Made by a program: the position numbers and the translations under genes. The notes beneath the pieces are model-generated. The model was given only the letters and a program-made list of their open reading frames with translations, had not been told where the DNA came from and did not search any database. A stretch of DNA of 64,000 bases from Methylobacterium nonmethylotrophicum (GTDB lineage: Bacteria; Pseudomonadota; Alphaproteobacteria; Rhizobiales; Beijerinckiaceae), in assembly GCF_004745635.1 (NCBI RefSeq), contig NZ_SRLB01000006.1, positions 62,001 through 126,000 on the forward strand, read 5' to 3'. Of the stretch, positions 20,979 to 30,125 are shown piece by piece (positions within the stretch are counted from its first letter, which is position 1; each line of letters opens with the position of its first letter).

Positions 20979-21119
20979 AAGGATGACCTTGTTTCAAGGA
21001 TGACTTGGCGGGCTCGACGGTGTTGGCACCCACCGCATCATTCCGGGGCCGCGCAGCGGAGCCCGGACTGCCGCAGAGGGAGTCAGGTCCGTCCATGACA
21101 GCGAACCAGGGCGATCCCA

Positions 21120-22403
21120 TCAGTGCCCGCCCGGCTCCGCATGCATCCGCCGGATCCGCCGGACCGTCCACCACACGCCGACCAGCACCAGCGGCACCGC
21201 CAGGGCGGTCCCGATCGTCGCGTCGACCGGCACGCCGGCGTGGTGGGCACCTTCGAGCACGTGGTGGACGAGGCTCGCGACGTAGTAGGTGATCGCCGCG
21301 ACCGAGAGGCCCTCGACGGTCTGCTGCAGGCGCAATTGCAGCCGCACCCGGTCGTTCATCGACTGGAGCTGGGCCTGGTTCTGGCGCTCGAGCTCGATGT
21401 CGACCCGGGTGCGCAGCATCTGCGAGGCCCGGGCGAGGCGGCGCGAGAGCGCGTCCTGGCGCTCGGCGATCGCCAGGCAGGTGCGGATCGCCGGGTTGTA
21501 GCGCCGGCCCAGGAACATCGACCAGCTCGTCTGGCCAGGCAGCGCGTGCTCGCCCGCCGCCGAGAGGCGCAGGCGGATCAGCTCGTCATAGGCCCGCGTC
21601 GCCCCGAAGCGGAACATCGTCCGCGACGCCCCGACCTCGAGCTCGGCCGCGAGCGCGATCAGCCGGTCGAGGAGGGCGTGGTTCTCGGCGAATCCGTCGC
21701 TCGTGCGCATCGCCTCCATCAGGAGCGGCAATTCGGTCTCGATCCGCCGGATGGCCGGCCCGAGGCTCTGCGCCTCCGGCAGGCCGAGGAGCGCCAGCGT
21801 ACGGTAGGTCTCGATCTCGAGCAGGCGCTGCACCAGGGCGCCGGCGCCGAGGCGGCTCAGGCGCCGGTCGGCGACCACGATCCGGACATAGCCGTGCGGG
21901 TCGGGCTGGAAGTCGGTGGCGATCACCGCGGCCCCGCCCTCGGCCTCCGCCATGGCGAGCGAGGCGGCGTTGAAGGTCGAGACGATCTCGGGCGGCAACC
22001 CGCCCTCCACCGCCGGCAGCAGGTGGAGGTCGACCGCGACGAGGAGCGGGCCGGGCTGGGCCACCTCGTTCATCGCGCCCTCGAGGGCGTCGGGCTGCGG
22101 CTGGAAGGCCTGGGCCTGGGCGTCGCCGAACTCCCAGGTATAGGTGGTGAACTCGCTGTGGCTCTCCCAGCGCAGCACGGCGCCGGAGAAGATCACCCGG
22201 TGCTGCTTGACCCCCGGGGCCGGGCCCGGATGGCCGAGGCCGGTGCAATAGGCCTCGAGGGCGTCGCGATCGGCCGCCGCCGCCTCGCCGTCGGTCAGGA
22301 AGGCATAGTGCAGGAAGCGGCGCGGCGTCTTGACCGGCGTGAACGGCCGGGCATGCACCTCCGCCAGCACCCGCGACCGCAGGGGATGTTCGCTCAGCCT
22401 CAC
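21120..22403 (-). CDS. DUF3422 family membrane protein
   Basis: The approximately 427-residue protein begins with RLSEHPLRSRVLAEVHARPF, the N-terminal signature of DUF3422. A mainly helical cytoplasmic region includes a heptad-like segment around 330-390 (LRLQLRLQQTVEGLS at its end). Two C-terminal membrane helices follow (about 360-380 and 390-415). The reading frame is open further upstream to 22610, but the GTG at 22403 matches where family homology begins. Function is unknown. It is divergent from the acyl-CoA ligase gene. Confidence 0.82.
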   Translation of the reverse strand: MRLSEHPLRSRVLAEVHARPFTPVKTPRRFLHYAFLTDGEAAAADRDALEAYCTGLGHPGPAPGVKQHRVIFSGAVLRWESHSEFTTYTWEFGDAQAQAFQPQPDALEGAMNEVAQPGPLLVAVDLHLLPAVEGGLPPEIVSTFNAASLAMAEAEGGAAVIATDFQPDPHGYVRIVVADRRLSRLGAGALVQRLLEIETYRTLALLGLPEAQSLGPAIRRIETELPLLMEAMRTSDGFAENHALLDRLIALAAELEVGASRTMFRFGATRAYDELIRLRLSAAGEHALPGQTSWSMFLGRRYNPAIRTCLAIAERQDALSRRLARASQMLRTRVDIELERQNQAQLQSMNDRVRLQLRLQQTVEGLSVAAITYYVASLVHHVLEGAHHAGVPVDATIGTALAVPLVLVGVWWTVRRIRRMHAEPGGH

Positions 22404-22662
22404 GATCCGGTCCGCCCCCGCTCCCCCGCCCACCGGTGCCGCTGGGCACCGGCACCGCTTGGTGCAGGGAAAGCGTGGTGCAAGCAAGGCTTGGTTCACG
22501 CAAGCGCCGCCCGTCAACGGCCTTTCAGGGGCGGGCGGTGACCCGTCCCGCGAGCCGGCCGCCCGCTGCTGCGCCGGGCCCGCGCGACGTCCGCAGCCCC
22601 TGGCCACCACCCCGACCCCGCGCTAGCACAGGCTTCCGACACCGCGACCCGGAGCCCGCGCC

Positions 22663-24189
22663 TTGCTCGACGACCGCCAGCCGCCGCCGCGCTTCAACGG
22701 CGCCCGCTACTGCCTGGAGGCGAATGCCCGGGAGCGTGGCGACAAGCCCGCGCTGGTCATGGTCGGCGATGGCGGCCGGACGGAGGTGATGACCTTCGGC
22801 GAGATCGACCGGGCGGTGCGGAGCGTCGCGGCGGGTCTTCGGGGCCTCGGGCTGCCGGCGGGCGCCCGGGTGATGATCCGCATGGGCAACGACGCCGATT
22901 ACGTGATCACCTACTTCGCGGCGCTCGCCGCCGGGCTCGTGGCGCAGCCCTCCTCGCCCCAGCTCACCGCCGGCGAGGCGGCGTTCCTGATGCAGGATTC
23001 CGGCGCCGCGGTGATCGCGGCGGCCGACGACTGCCCCCTCGACCCGGAGGCCTGCCGCGGCCGGATCGTCCTGCGCCGCGACGACATCGCCCGCCTGCGG
23101 GAGGGCCGCCCGCTCGACGCTTACGCCGACACCGCCGCCGACGATCCCGCGACTCTCGTCTACACCTCCGGCACCACCAGCCGGCCGAAGGGCGTGCTGC
23201 ACGCCCACCGCACGATCTGGGGCCGGCGGCCGATGCACGATCACTGGCTCAGCCTGCGCGAGGACGACGTGGTGCTGCATGCCGGCACCATGAACTGGAC
23301 CTACACCCTCGGGGTCGGCATCCAGGATCCCTGGGCGCGGGGCGCCACCACGGTGCTCTACAACGGACGCCGCGACCCCGCCCTGTGGCCGGCCCTGATC
23401 GCGCGCCACCGCGCCACCCTGTTCGCGGCGGTGCCGAGCCTCTACCGGCAGATCCTCAAATACGCGGACCTCCCCGCCCACGACCTCTCGTCCCTGCGCC
23501 ACGGCATCACGGCGGGCGAGGCGCTCTCGCCCCAGCTCCTCGCCGAGTGGCGGGCCGCCACCGGCACGCCCCTCTACGAGGCGCTCGGGATGAGCGAGAT
23601 CTCGACCTACATCTCGACGAGCCCGGTCGTGCCGATCAAGCCCGGCTCGCCGGGCCGGCCGCAGCCGGGCCGGCGCGTCGCGATCCTTCCCGTCGAGGGC
23701 GCGCCGGAGCCGCTGCCGGCGGGCGAGGTGGGGCTGCTGGCCATCCACCGCTCGGACCCGGCCCTGATGCTCGGCTACTGGAACCGCCCCGAGGAGGAGG
23801 CGGCGGTGATGCGCGGCGACTGGTTCGTCGGCGGCGACCTCGCCTCCCTCGATGCCGACGGCTACGTCTGGTTCGAAGGCCGCAACGACGACATCATGAA
23901 CGCCTTCGGCTACCGCGTGTCGCCGAACGAGGTCGAGAGCGTGCTGATCGGCCATCCGGACGTGCAGGAGGTGGCGGTGACCGAGCTGCCCGTCCGCGAC
24001 GACGTGCGGGTGATCGCCGCCTTCGTGGTGCCGAAGCCCGGCGCGGCGCCGGCGCGCGACGCGCTCCTCGCCTGGTGCGCCGAGCGGCTTGCCGCCTACA
24101 AGTGCCCGCGGGAGGTCGTCTTCCTCGAGGCGCTGCCGCGGACGCCGAACGGCAAGGTGCAGCGCAAGCGGCTGCCGGCGGTGGGGTGA
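22663..24189 (+). CDS. AMP-dependent acyl-CoA synthetase
   Basis: This 508-residue member of the ANL superfamily has the P-loop YTSGTTSRPKGVLHAH (about 167-182) and the adenylate motif YEALGMSEIST (about 306). The hinge motif GRNDDIMNAFGYRVSPNEVE (about 405-424) and the C-terminal catalytic Lys in PRTPNGKVQRKRL are also present. It would activate a carboxylic acid to its CoA thioester; motif style resembles benzoate- or medium-chain-CoA ligases, but the substrate cannot be read from sequence. A TTG start at 22663 with GGAG upstream is used because homology begins there. It is monocistronic. Confidence 0.85.
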   Translation: MLDDRQPPPRFNGARYCLEANARERGDKPALVMVGDGGRTEVMTFGEIDRAVRSVAAGLRGLGLPAGARVMIRMGNDADYVITYFAALAAGLVAQPSSPQLTAGEAAFLMQDSGAAVIAAADDCPLDPEACRGRIVLRRDDIARLREGRPLDAYADTAADDPATLVYTSGTTSRPKGVLHAHRTIWGRRPMHDHWLSLREDDVVLHAGTMNWTYTLGVGIQDPWARGATTVLYNGRRDPALWPALIARHRATLFAAVPSLYRQILKYADLPAHDLSSLRHGITAGEALSPQLLAEWRAATGTPLYEALGMSEISTYISTSPVVPIKPGSPGRPQPGRRVAILPVEGAPEPLPAGEVGLLAIHRSDPALMLGYWNRPEEEAAVMRGDWFVGGDLASLDADGYVWFEGRNDDIMNAFGYRVSPNEVESVLIGHPDVQEVAVTELPVRDDVRVIAAFVVPKPGAAPARDALLAWCAERLAAYKCPREVVFLEALPRTPNGKVQRKRLPAVG

Positions 24190-24293
24190 GGGGGTGTCAT
24201 GGCCCGGCTCGCCGGCGTCTCGCTGAGCACCGGAAGCCGCCCAGCTTCCGACCGACGTTTGCGGATATCGCCTCTCTCTCCGGAAGGACGCCC

Positions 24294-25193
24294 TCAATAC
24301 GTCCAGCGCTGCGCCTTCGCGACGAGGAAGTCCCGGAAGGCCTGGACGCGGGCCACGGTCCGCATCTCCTCGGCATAGACGAGGTAGCTCTCGAGGTTCG
24401 GCATCTCGTAGTCGCGCAGGACCTGCACCAGCTGCTCGTTCCCGTCGGCGACGTAGTCCGGCAGGATGCCGATGCCGGCGCCGGTCTCGACCGCGAGCTG
24501 GAGCGCCGAGATGTTGTTGACCGTGAAGTGGATGGTGCGGTGCTCGCGGCCCTCGCGGCCGACGGTGGCGAGCCAGTGGGTCGCCATCAGGTAGGAGGGC
24601 TGGTCGCCGCCGAACGAGACCAGGCGGTGCTTGTCGAGTTCGTCGATCGTCTTCGGCTCGCCGAAGCGCTTGATATACTCGAGCGAGGCGAAGACGTGGT
24701 AATGCACGGTAAACAGCCGGCGCTGGATCAGGTCGGGCTGGGCCGGGCGGCGCAGGCGGATCGCCACGTCGGCCTCGCGCATGGCGAGATCGAGTTCCTC
24801 GTTGGTCAGGATCAGCTCGACGCGCACGTCCGGGTGCAGGTCGAGGAACTCGGCGACGCGCTGGGCGAGCCAGGCGGTGCCGAGGCCGACCGTCGTCGTC
24901 ACCTTGAGGTCGCCCGAGGGGCGCTCGCTGGTCTCGACGAGGCGCGCCCGGGTGGTCTCGAGCCGCATCTTCATGTCCCGGGCGGCCCGGAACAGCAGGT
25001 CGCCCTGCTCGGTCAGGATCAGCCCGCGGGCATGGCGGTGAAACAGCGGCGCCTTCAGCTCGCGCTCCAGCGCGCTGATCTGGCGGCTGACGGCCGACTG
25101 GCTGAGGCCGATGTCGTCGCCCGCCTTGGTGAAGCTGCCGGCTTCGGCGACGTTGAGGAAAATCCGGATCTTGTCCCAGTCCACGACCGTCAA
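24294..25193 (-). CDS. LysR family transcriptional regulator
   Basis: The 299-residue protein has an N-terminal winged helix-turn-helix (residues 8-66: GSFTKAGDDIGLSQSAVSRQ). The effector-binding domain (about 90-295) contains ADVAIRLRRP. It lies 105 bp downstream of trxB on the same strand. The linker TTVGLGTAWLAQR resembles GcvA/AmpR-like subgroups. No target or inducer can be assigned. Confidence 0.9.
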   Translation of the reverse strand: MTVVDWDKIRIFLNVAEAGSFTKAGDDIGLSQSAVSRQISALERELKAPLFHRHARGLILTEQGDLLFRAARDMKMRLETTRARLVETSERPSGDLKVTTTVGLGTAWLAQRVAEFLDLHPDVRVELILTNEELDLAMREADVAIRLRRPAQPDLIQRRLFTVHYHVFASLEYIKRFGEPKTIDELDKHRLVSFGGDQPSYLMATHWLATVGREGREHRTIHFTVNNISALQLAVETGAGIGILPDYVADGNEQLVQVLRDYEMPNLESYLVYAEEMRTVARVQAFRDFLVAKAQRWTY

Positions 25194-25264
25194 CCCCTCG
25201 CCACGGCCCCGTCCGGCCCATGGAGGGGCCGGTAAGGTCAGGGCGAACGCACCACAAGGCCGGA

Positions 25265-25289
25265 ACCGGGGCTCATCCCCGGCCCCGGT
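25265..25289 (-). terminator. Possible terminator after trxB
   Basis: ACCGGGGC - 9-base loop - GCCCCGGT, an 8-bp perfect stem, lies 10 bases beyond the trxB stop between trxB and the LysR gene. It lacks a T run and so is only a candidate. Confidence 0.4.
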
Positions 25290-25298
25290 ACATGTCGC

Positions 25299-26315
25299 CT
25301 ACTCGGCCGCGGCCTGGCGCGGCGATTCGGCCGCGGCCTGGCGCGGCGCCTCGCCGATCGCCAGGTTGGCCAGGTACTTCTCCGCCTCGAGGGCGGCCAT
25401 GCAGCCCATCCCGGCGGCGGTGATCGCCTGCCGGTAGACGTCGTCGGTCACGTCGCCGGCCGCGAATACCCCGGGGATCGCCGTCATCGCGGTGCCGGGC
25501 GTCACCTCGAGGTAGCCGCCGGCCCGGAAGGGCAGCTGCCCCTCGAACACCGCCGTCGCCGGCTGGTGGCCGATGGCGACGAACACGCCGTCGGCCTTGC
25601 GCTCGGTGATCGCGCCGGTGCGGGTGTCGCGCAGGCGGACATGGGTGACCGACGGGGCCGGCTTCTCGCGGCCGCAGATCTCCTCGACCGCGTGGTTCCA
25701 CACCACCTCGACGTTCGGATGCTTGAACAGGCGCTCCTGCAGGATGCGCTCGGCCCGGAAGGCATCGCGCCGGTGCACCACCGTGACCTTGGAGGCGAGG
25801 TTGGCCAGGTACAGCGCCTCCTCGACCGCCGTGTTGCCGCCGCCGACCACGACCACCTCCTTGCCCCGGAAGAAGAATCCGTCGCAGGTGGCGCAGGCCG
25901 AGACGCCGAAGCCCTGGAACTTCGCCTCCGAGGGCAGGCCGAGCCACTTCGCCTGGGCGCCGGTGGCGATGATGAGCGCGTCGCAGGTGAAGACCGCGCC
26001 CGAATCGGCCTCGAGCCGGAACGGCCGCCGCGTCAGGTCGACCTTGGCGATGTATTCCGAGACGATGCGGGTGCCGACATGCTCGGCCTGGAGCCGCATC
26101 TGCTCCATCAGCCACGGGCCCTGGATCGCATCGGCGAAGCCCGGGTAGTTCTCGACGTCGGTGGTGATCATCAGCTGACCGCCGGGCTGGAAGCCCGAGA
26201 TCAGCAGCGGCTCGACCATGGCGCGGGCGGCGTAGATCGCGGCGGTGTATCCGGCCGGGCCGGAGCCGATGATCACGAGCTTCTCGTGCTGGGGAGCCTG
26301 CGGGGTGACGGACAT
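25299..26315 (-). CDS. trxB: Thioredoxin reductase
   Basis: This FAD/NADPH enzyme reduces thioredoxin. The 338-residue protein has the FAD motif [19 protein letters not shown] (about 14-32) and the redox pair CATC (Cys141/Cys144) in [11 protein letters not shown]. The NADPH motif is [16 protein letters not shown], with a C-terminal FAD contact [18 protein letters not shown]. The C-terminus carries an unusual short tail with PRQAAAE repeated, from a near-perfect 24-bp DNA duplication at about 25303-25350. The ATG at 26315 follows a GGAG ribosome-binding site. Confidence 0.95.
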   Translation of the reverse strand: MSVTPQAPQHEKLVIIGSGPAGYTAAIYAARAMVEPLLISGFQPGGQLMITTDVENYPGFADAIQGPWLMEQMRLQAEHVGTRIVSEYIAKVDLTRRPFRLEADSGAVFTCDALIIATGAQAKWLGLPSEAKFQGFGVSACATCDGFFFRGKEVVVVGGGNTAVEEALYLANLASKVTVVHRRDAFRAERILQERLFKHPNVEVVWNHAVEEICGREKPAPSVTHVRLRDTRTGAITERKADGVFVAIGHQPATAVFEGQLPFRAGGYLEVTPGTAMTAIPGVFAAGDVTDDVYRQAITAAGMGCMAALEAEKYLANLAIGEAPRQAAAESPRQAAAE

Positions 26316-26346
26316 AGGGGTCTCCGGGGCTGCCGCCGGTCAGGCT

Positions 26347-27348
26347 CTAACGAACCCGATGGCGGGCGAGCGCGTCGCGATGCCCGATATAGGCATTCGC
26401 CACAGCCTGCGCGATCGCGAGTGTCATGTCTAAGGGCTTGGGCCGCAACGCTTCAACCCGTCCGTCGAAGGCATGCACAGGTCCGTGGCTTTTCAGCGCC
26501 TCGAACAGCGGGCGATGGCGGGCATAGAGGTTTTTCGGCTCGAACAGCAGCACCGGCACGCCGGCGGCGCAGGCCTCCGTCACCATGTTGGCCGAATCGG
26601 CCGTCGCCACGATCGCGTCGGCCAGCGCCAGCATCGACAGGTACGGGTTCTCGCCGCTGCCGTCCCAGAAGAAGCCGCCGCGCCGGCGCGCGAGGTCGGC
26701 GAGCGCCGCCCGCAGGGCGTCCGGGGTGCGGCGGGAGGCGGTGATCATCAGGCTCGTCCCCTCCGCCAGGCGTTCGAGCCCAGCGAGGAGGCGTGCGGCG
26801 TCCTCGTCCGAAAAGCGCCCGTGCCGGCTGTCGCCGCCGATCAGCACGGCGGCGCGGGGTTGGGGCAGGGCGGCAAGCCGCGGGTCGGGCCCTGCGCGCG
26901 CGGCGGCGAGGCGCGCGGGCGAGATCGGGTGAGGCCCCATCACCGTCACCACCACGTTGGCGCCGCGCAGGCGGTCATGGGCCGGCACCCAGATCAGGTC
27001 GGCGGCCCGGGTGCCGATGCGCGGATCGCGCAGGAACACCGTGAAGCTCCGGCCCCCCGAGCGGTGCTTGACGGCCCGGAGCGCCGGCACCGCCCGGCGG
27101 CCGGTCGCGATGGCGAGATCCGGCCAGGGAGGCAGGAGCGCGGGTTCGCGCGGATCGGCCGGGCCGCGGGGGGCGATCCACGAGAAGGGCGGGCGGGGCG
27201 CCACAACCCGTTCCTCCGCCATGACCCCGAGGGCCTCGGCGAGGCCGCGGCAGGGCGCGAGGTCGCCGGCCTTGCCGTCGGTGATCAGCCAGGTCGTGGT
27301 GCCGGCCGGCAGCAGACCGGCCGGCGCGGGAGGGGAGGGGAAGGCCAC
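26347..27348 (-). CDS. ELM1/GtrOC1 family protein (mitochondrial fission ELM1-like, DUF1022)
   Basis: The roughly 333-residue protein begins near TTTWLITDGKAGDLAPCRGLAEALG. It contains DLAIATGRRAVPALRAVK, VMGPHPISPARL, and GENPYLSMLALADAIVATADSANMVTEACAAGVPVLLFEP (about 240-280), which together mark the ELM1 family. The fold resembles nucleotide-sugar glycosyltransferases. Plant members act in mitochondrial fission; the bacterial role is unknown, perhaps in glycan or envelope metabolism. The start is uncertain: GTG 27348 is the most plausible, as the frame stays open far upstream through folC. It is probably co-transcribed with folC. Confidence 0.8.
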   Translation of the reverse strand: MAFPSPPAPAGLLPAGTTTWLITDGKAGDLAPCRGLAEALGVMAEERVVAPRPPFSWIAPRGPADPREPALLPPWPDLAIATGRRAVPALRAVKHRSGGRSFTVFLRDPRIGTRAADLIWVPAHDRLRGANVVVTVMGPHPISPARLAAARAGPDPRLAALPQPRAAVLIGGDSRHGRFSDEDAARLLAGLERLAEGTSLMITASRRTPDALRAALADLARRRGGFFWDGSGENPYLSMLALADAIVATADSANMVTEACAAGVPVLLFEPKNLYARHRPLFEALKSHGPVHAFDGRVEALRPKPLDMTLAIAQAVANAYIGHRDALARHRVR

Positions 27349-27380
27349 GCCTCCGCGATGGGGCGGCGGGAGCCCGCCTG

Positions 27381-28697
27381 TCAAGGCGCGCGCGTCGCGG
27401 ATCGCAGGGCGCCGACGAGGTGGAGCGAGCCGGTGACGAGCACCCAGCCGCCGCGCCGGGCGGCCCGCTCGGCCGCCCGCGCCAGGGCCTCGTCCGGCGC
27501 CTCCACCGCCTCGGCCGCGAGTCCCTCGGCGAGGGCGAGCCCCCGCAGCGCCGCGGCGCCGTGCCCGCGGCGTCCCGGCATCTCGGTGCAGATCACTTCC
27601 GCTCCCGGGCCTTGCGCACCGTGCCGGTGCAGGACCGCGAGGAAGCCCGCCGCGTCCTTGTCGGCCGCCAGGGCCACCACGGCGATGCAGGGGCCGGCGA
27701 GCGCCGGATCGTCCGCGAGGTCGCGCAGGACCGCCGCGAGGTTGAACGGCACGTGGGCGCCGTCGAGCGCCACCGGCACCAGCCCCGCAGGGCCCCGGAT
27801 CTCCCGCCGCTCCAGCCGCCCCGGCAGCCGCGCGGCCTCGAGGGCCGCCGCATCGAGCAGGGCGCCACCGAGCGGGATGGAGCGGCCCGCACGGGTGCCG
27901 GTGGCGCCGTTCCTGCCGAGATGGTCGAGGACGAGGCCAGCCAGAGCCGCGTTCTCCTGCGCGATCGAGGCGCCGGCCGGGATCGCCGGCCGCAGGACCG
28001 GGCAGCCGAGGGCGGCGGCGCGGGCGGCGACGACGCGCCCGGCCTCGTCCCGAGGGCCCAAGGTGGTGACGAGCGTGGCGCCGGCCTTGAGGATGCCGGC
28101 CTTCTCGGCGGCGATGGCGGCGCGGGTATTCCCGAGGATCTCGGTATGCTCGAGCTCGACATTGGTGATGACCGCGACCGCGCTCGCGACCGCGTTGGTC
28201 GAATCGAGGCGCCCGCCGAGGCCGACCTCGACCACCGCCCAGTCGAGCCCGGCCTCGCCGAAGACCAGGAGGGCGGCGGCGGTCAGCACGTCGAACCAGG
28301 TCGCGTCCCGGCCGGCCGTCGCGTCCCGGCCCGCCGCCTCGTGGGCGTCGAGCGCCCGGGAAAGCGCCCGGGCGAGCACCGGCTCCTCTACCGGCCGGCC
28401 CCCGAGGCAGACCCGCTCGGTGACCGACTCGACGTGGGGCGAGGCGTAGCGCCCGACCCGCAGGCCGGCCCGCATCAGCCCGGCCTCGATCAGCGCGCAG
28501 ACCGAGCCCTTTCCCTTGGTGCCGCCGACATGGATCACCCGCAGGTCCGCCGCCGGCTCGCCGAGCCGCCGCAGCAGGTCGCGCATCGGGTCGAGGCCGA
28601 CCCGCATCCCGCCCCGCGGCCGCTTCTCCCAGTCGGTCAGGCGGTCGAGGCGGTCGAGCACCCCGGTCAGGGACGAAGCGTCGTGCGCGGCGATCAT
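27381..28697 (-). CDS. folC: Bifunctional folylpolyglutamate synthase/dihydrofolate synthase
   Basis: This ligase adds glutamate to dihydropteroate and to folates. The 438-residue product has the Mur-ligase P-loop VGGTKGKGSVCALIEAG (about 57-73), SPHVESVTERVCLGG (about 86-100), and AVVEVGLGGRLDSTNAV (about 147-163) with the Mg-binding Glu. A C-terminal Rossmann domain (about 300-438) ends in VTGSLHLVGALR. It starts at the ATG at 28697. It heads a probable pair with the ELM1-like gene 32 bp downstream. Confidence 0.93.
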   Translation of the reverse strand: MIAAHDASSLTGVLDRLDRLTDWEKRPRGGMRVGLDPMRDLLRRLGEPAADLRVIHVGGTKGKGSVCALIEAGLMRAGLRVGRYASPHVESVTERVCLGGRPVEEPVLARALSRALDAHEAAGRDATAGRDATWFDVLTAAALLVFGEAGLDWAVVEVGLGGRLDSTNAVASAVAVITNVELEHTEILGNTRAAIAAEKAGILKAGATLVTTLGPRDEAGRVVAARAAALGCPVLRPAIPAGASIAQENAALAGLVLDHLGRNGATGTRAGRSIPLGGALLDAAALEAARLPGRLERREIRGPAGLVPVALDGAHVPFNLAAVLRDLADDPALAGPCIAVVALAADKDAAGFLAVLHRHGAQGPGAEVICTEMPGRRGHGAAALRGLALAEGLAAEAVEAPDEALARAAERAARRGGWVLVTGSLHLVGALRSATRAP

Positions 28698-28890
28698 GGG
28701 TCACCCGTCGGTCGGTTCGGGGGGTGCCCAGGCGAGCGGCAGCGAGACATCCGCGCTCCCCGGTGGTTGGACCACCTTGAACCTCGCCAGTCACGCGGAC
28801 AGCCCCCCATAAGAGACGAGCCGGTGGCGGGCAACGGGCCGCGTCACCTTGTGCGGGCTCCGGCGGACGGCTACTCACCGACCCAAGCCC

Positions 28891-28935
28891 CTTGGCCCAG
28901 CCGCTCGGCCCGGCCTCTTGGCCCAGCCGCTCGGC
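28891..28935. repeat. Short direct repeat upstream of the Lrp-type gene
   Basis: CTTGGCCCAGCCGCTCGGC occurs twice with a 26-base period (28891-28909 and 28917-28935), just upstream of the TTG start of the Lrp-type regulator. It could be a duplicated binding site or a chance duplication. Confidence 0.6.
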
Positions 28936-28965
28936 TTCGCCCCTCGCGCAGGATCGCCCGCCGCC

Positions 28966-29445
28966 TTGCCCGCCCGCCTCGACGCCATCGACTGGGCGAT
29001 CCTCCGGGAGCTGCAGGCCGACGGCTCCATCACCAACGTGGAGCTGGCCCGCCGGGTCGGCCTCTCGGCGCCGCCCTGCCTGCGCCGGGTGCGGGCCCTG
29101 GAGGAGGCCGGCATCATCCGCGGCTACCGGGCGCTGCTCGAGCCCAAGGCGCTCGGCTACGAGGTCGTGTGCTTCGCCATGGTGCAGCTCGCCGCGCAGG
29201 GCCAGGCCGAGCTTGCCGCCTTCGCGGCGGAGATGCGGGGCTGGCCGCTGGTGCGGGAATGCTGGACCCTCTCGGGCGAGACGGACTTCCTGCTCAAATG
29301 CGTCGCGCCGAATCTCGGGGCGTTCCAGCAGCTCGTCGGCCACCTCACCGGCCTGCCCAACGTGCGCACCGTGCGCACCGCCCTCGCGATCGACCAGATC
29401 AAGGACGAGCCGATCGCCCCGCTGGACGGCACCGCCGAGGCGTGA
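28966..29445 (+). CDS. Lrp/AsnC family transcriptional regulator
   Basis: The roughly 159-residue protein has the N-terminal helix-turn-helix (LDAIDWAILRELQADGSITN, then VELARRVGLSAPPCLRRV) and the RAM/ligand-binding domain ending VRTVRTALAIDQIKDEP. The reading frame extends upstream to 28849 (GTG), but family homology starts right after the TTG at 28966, so that start is preferred. The ligand is probably an amino acid. It is divergent from folC; the target is unknown. Confidence 0.87.
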   Translation: MPARLDAIDWAILRELQADGSITNVELARRVGLSAPPCLRRVRALEEAGIIRGYRALLEPKALGYEVVCFAMVQLAAQGQAELAAFAAEMRGWPLVRECWTLSGETDFLLKCVAPNLGAFQQLVGHLTGLPNVRTVRTALAIDQIKDEPIAPLDGTAEA

Positions 29446-29699
29446 GGCGAGTCATCCACTGCCGCCGCATCTCCCTAACCTGTGAAACGCTGACTTTCGC
29501 GACAGTCATACCTTATATGGGTGATGCCGTAGGACAGTGCTGCGCGTTGTCATCACGGCTGCTGAAGTCCAAACCGGGCGCCCCGTGGCGTCCTGCGAAC
29601 CGTGAGTTGTTGTTTTGATGGGACGATGACGATCCTGGCGTGTGCGGCGGCCGGCGTTACTCGTGACCATTACTGAAGCGCCATGATCGCAAGGTGACG

Positions 29700-29981
29700 A
29701 TGCGCCACTCCATAGACCCGGTCAGCCTTTTCGCCACCCCGATCGGCCGCCTGACGAGCGCTCCCGACGATCCCGTGCCGGTGACCCAGACGCTCTACCG
29801 CATCCCGGACGGCAGCTACGCGCTCCGGACCTGCCTGCATCTCGGCGGAGACCCGCGGCGCGATGCCTGCGACGTGATGATCTACGCCGACGAGGACGAC
29901 CTGCGCGAGGCGCTGTCGGCCGGCGGTGACGGGTTCGACCAGGCGCTGCTTGCGGCCGCCGGCCTCGACCGGGGCGGGTAG
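29700..29981 (+). CDS. Hypothetical protein
   Basis: The 93-residue frame with an AAGGTG-like ribosome-binding site encodes MRHSIDPVSLFATPIGRLTS, then an acidic C-terminus (YADEDDLREALSAGG). It has no signal peptide and no membrane segment. I recognise no family. The 254 bases upstream (29446-29699) are noticeably less GC-rich than surrounding DNA and carry no other gene I can support. Confidence 0.55.
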   Translation: MRHSIDPVSLFATPIGRLTSAPDDPVPVTQTLYRIPDGSYALRTCLHLGGDPRRDACDVMIYADEDDLREALSAGGDGFDQALLAAAGLDRGG

Positions 29982-30125
29982 GCAGTCGGCGAGCGGCGCA
30001 ACCTAGAAGGGAATGCCGCGCTCGGGTCGAAATCCAACCCGCTTGGCCACGCGAGGGTCTGAACCCGGCCCCTTGCGGACGCTGCACTCACGTCTCGCAA
30101 GTGGCCGTTTCGCACGTGACAGCGG

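Noticed and set aside
26347..29343. A single 998-residue gene covering the ELM1-like region and beyond
   Set aside because: Only the last third resembles a family; the rest is a shadow of folC in another frame.
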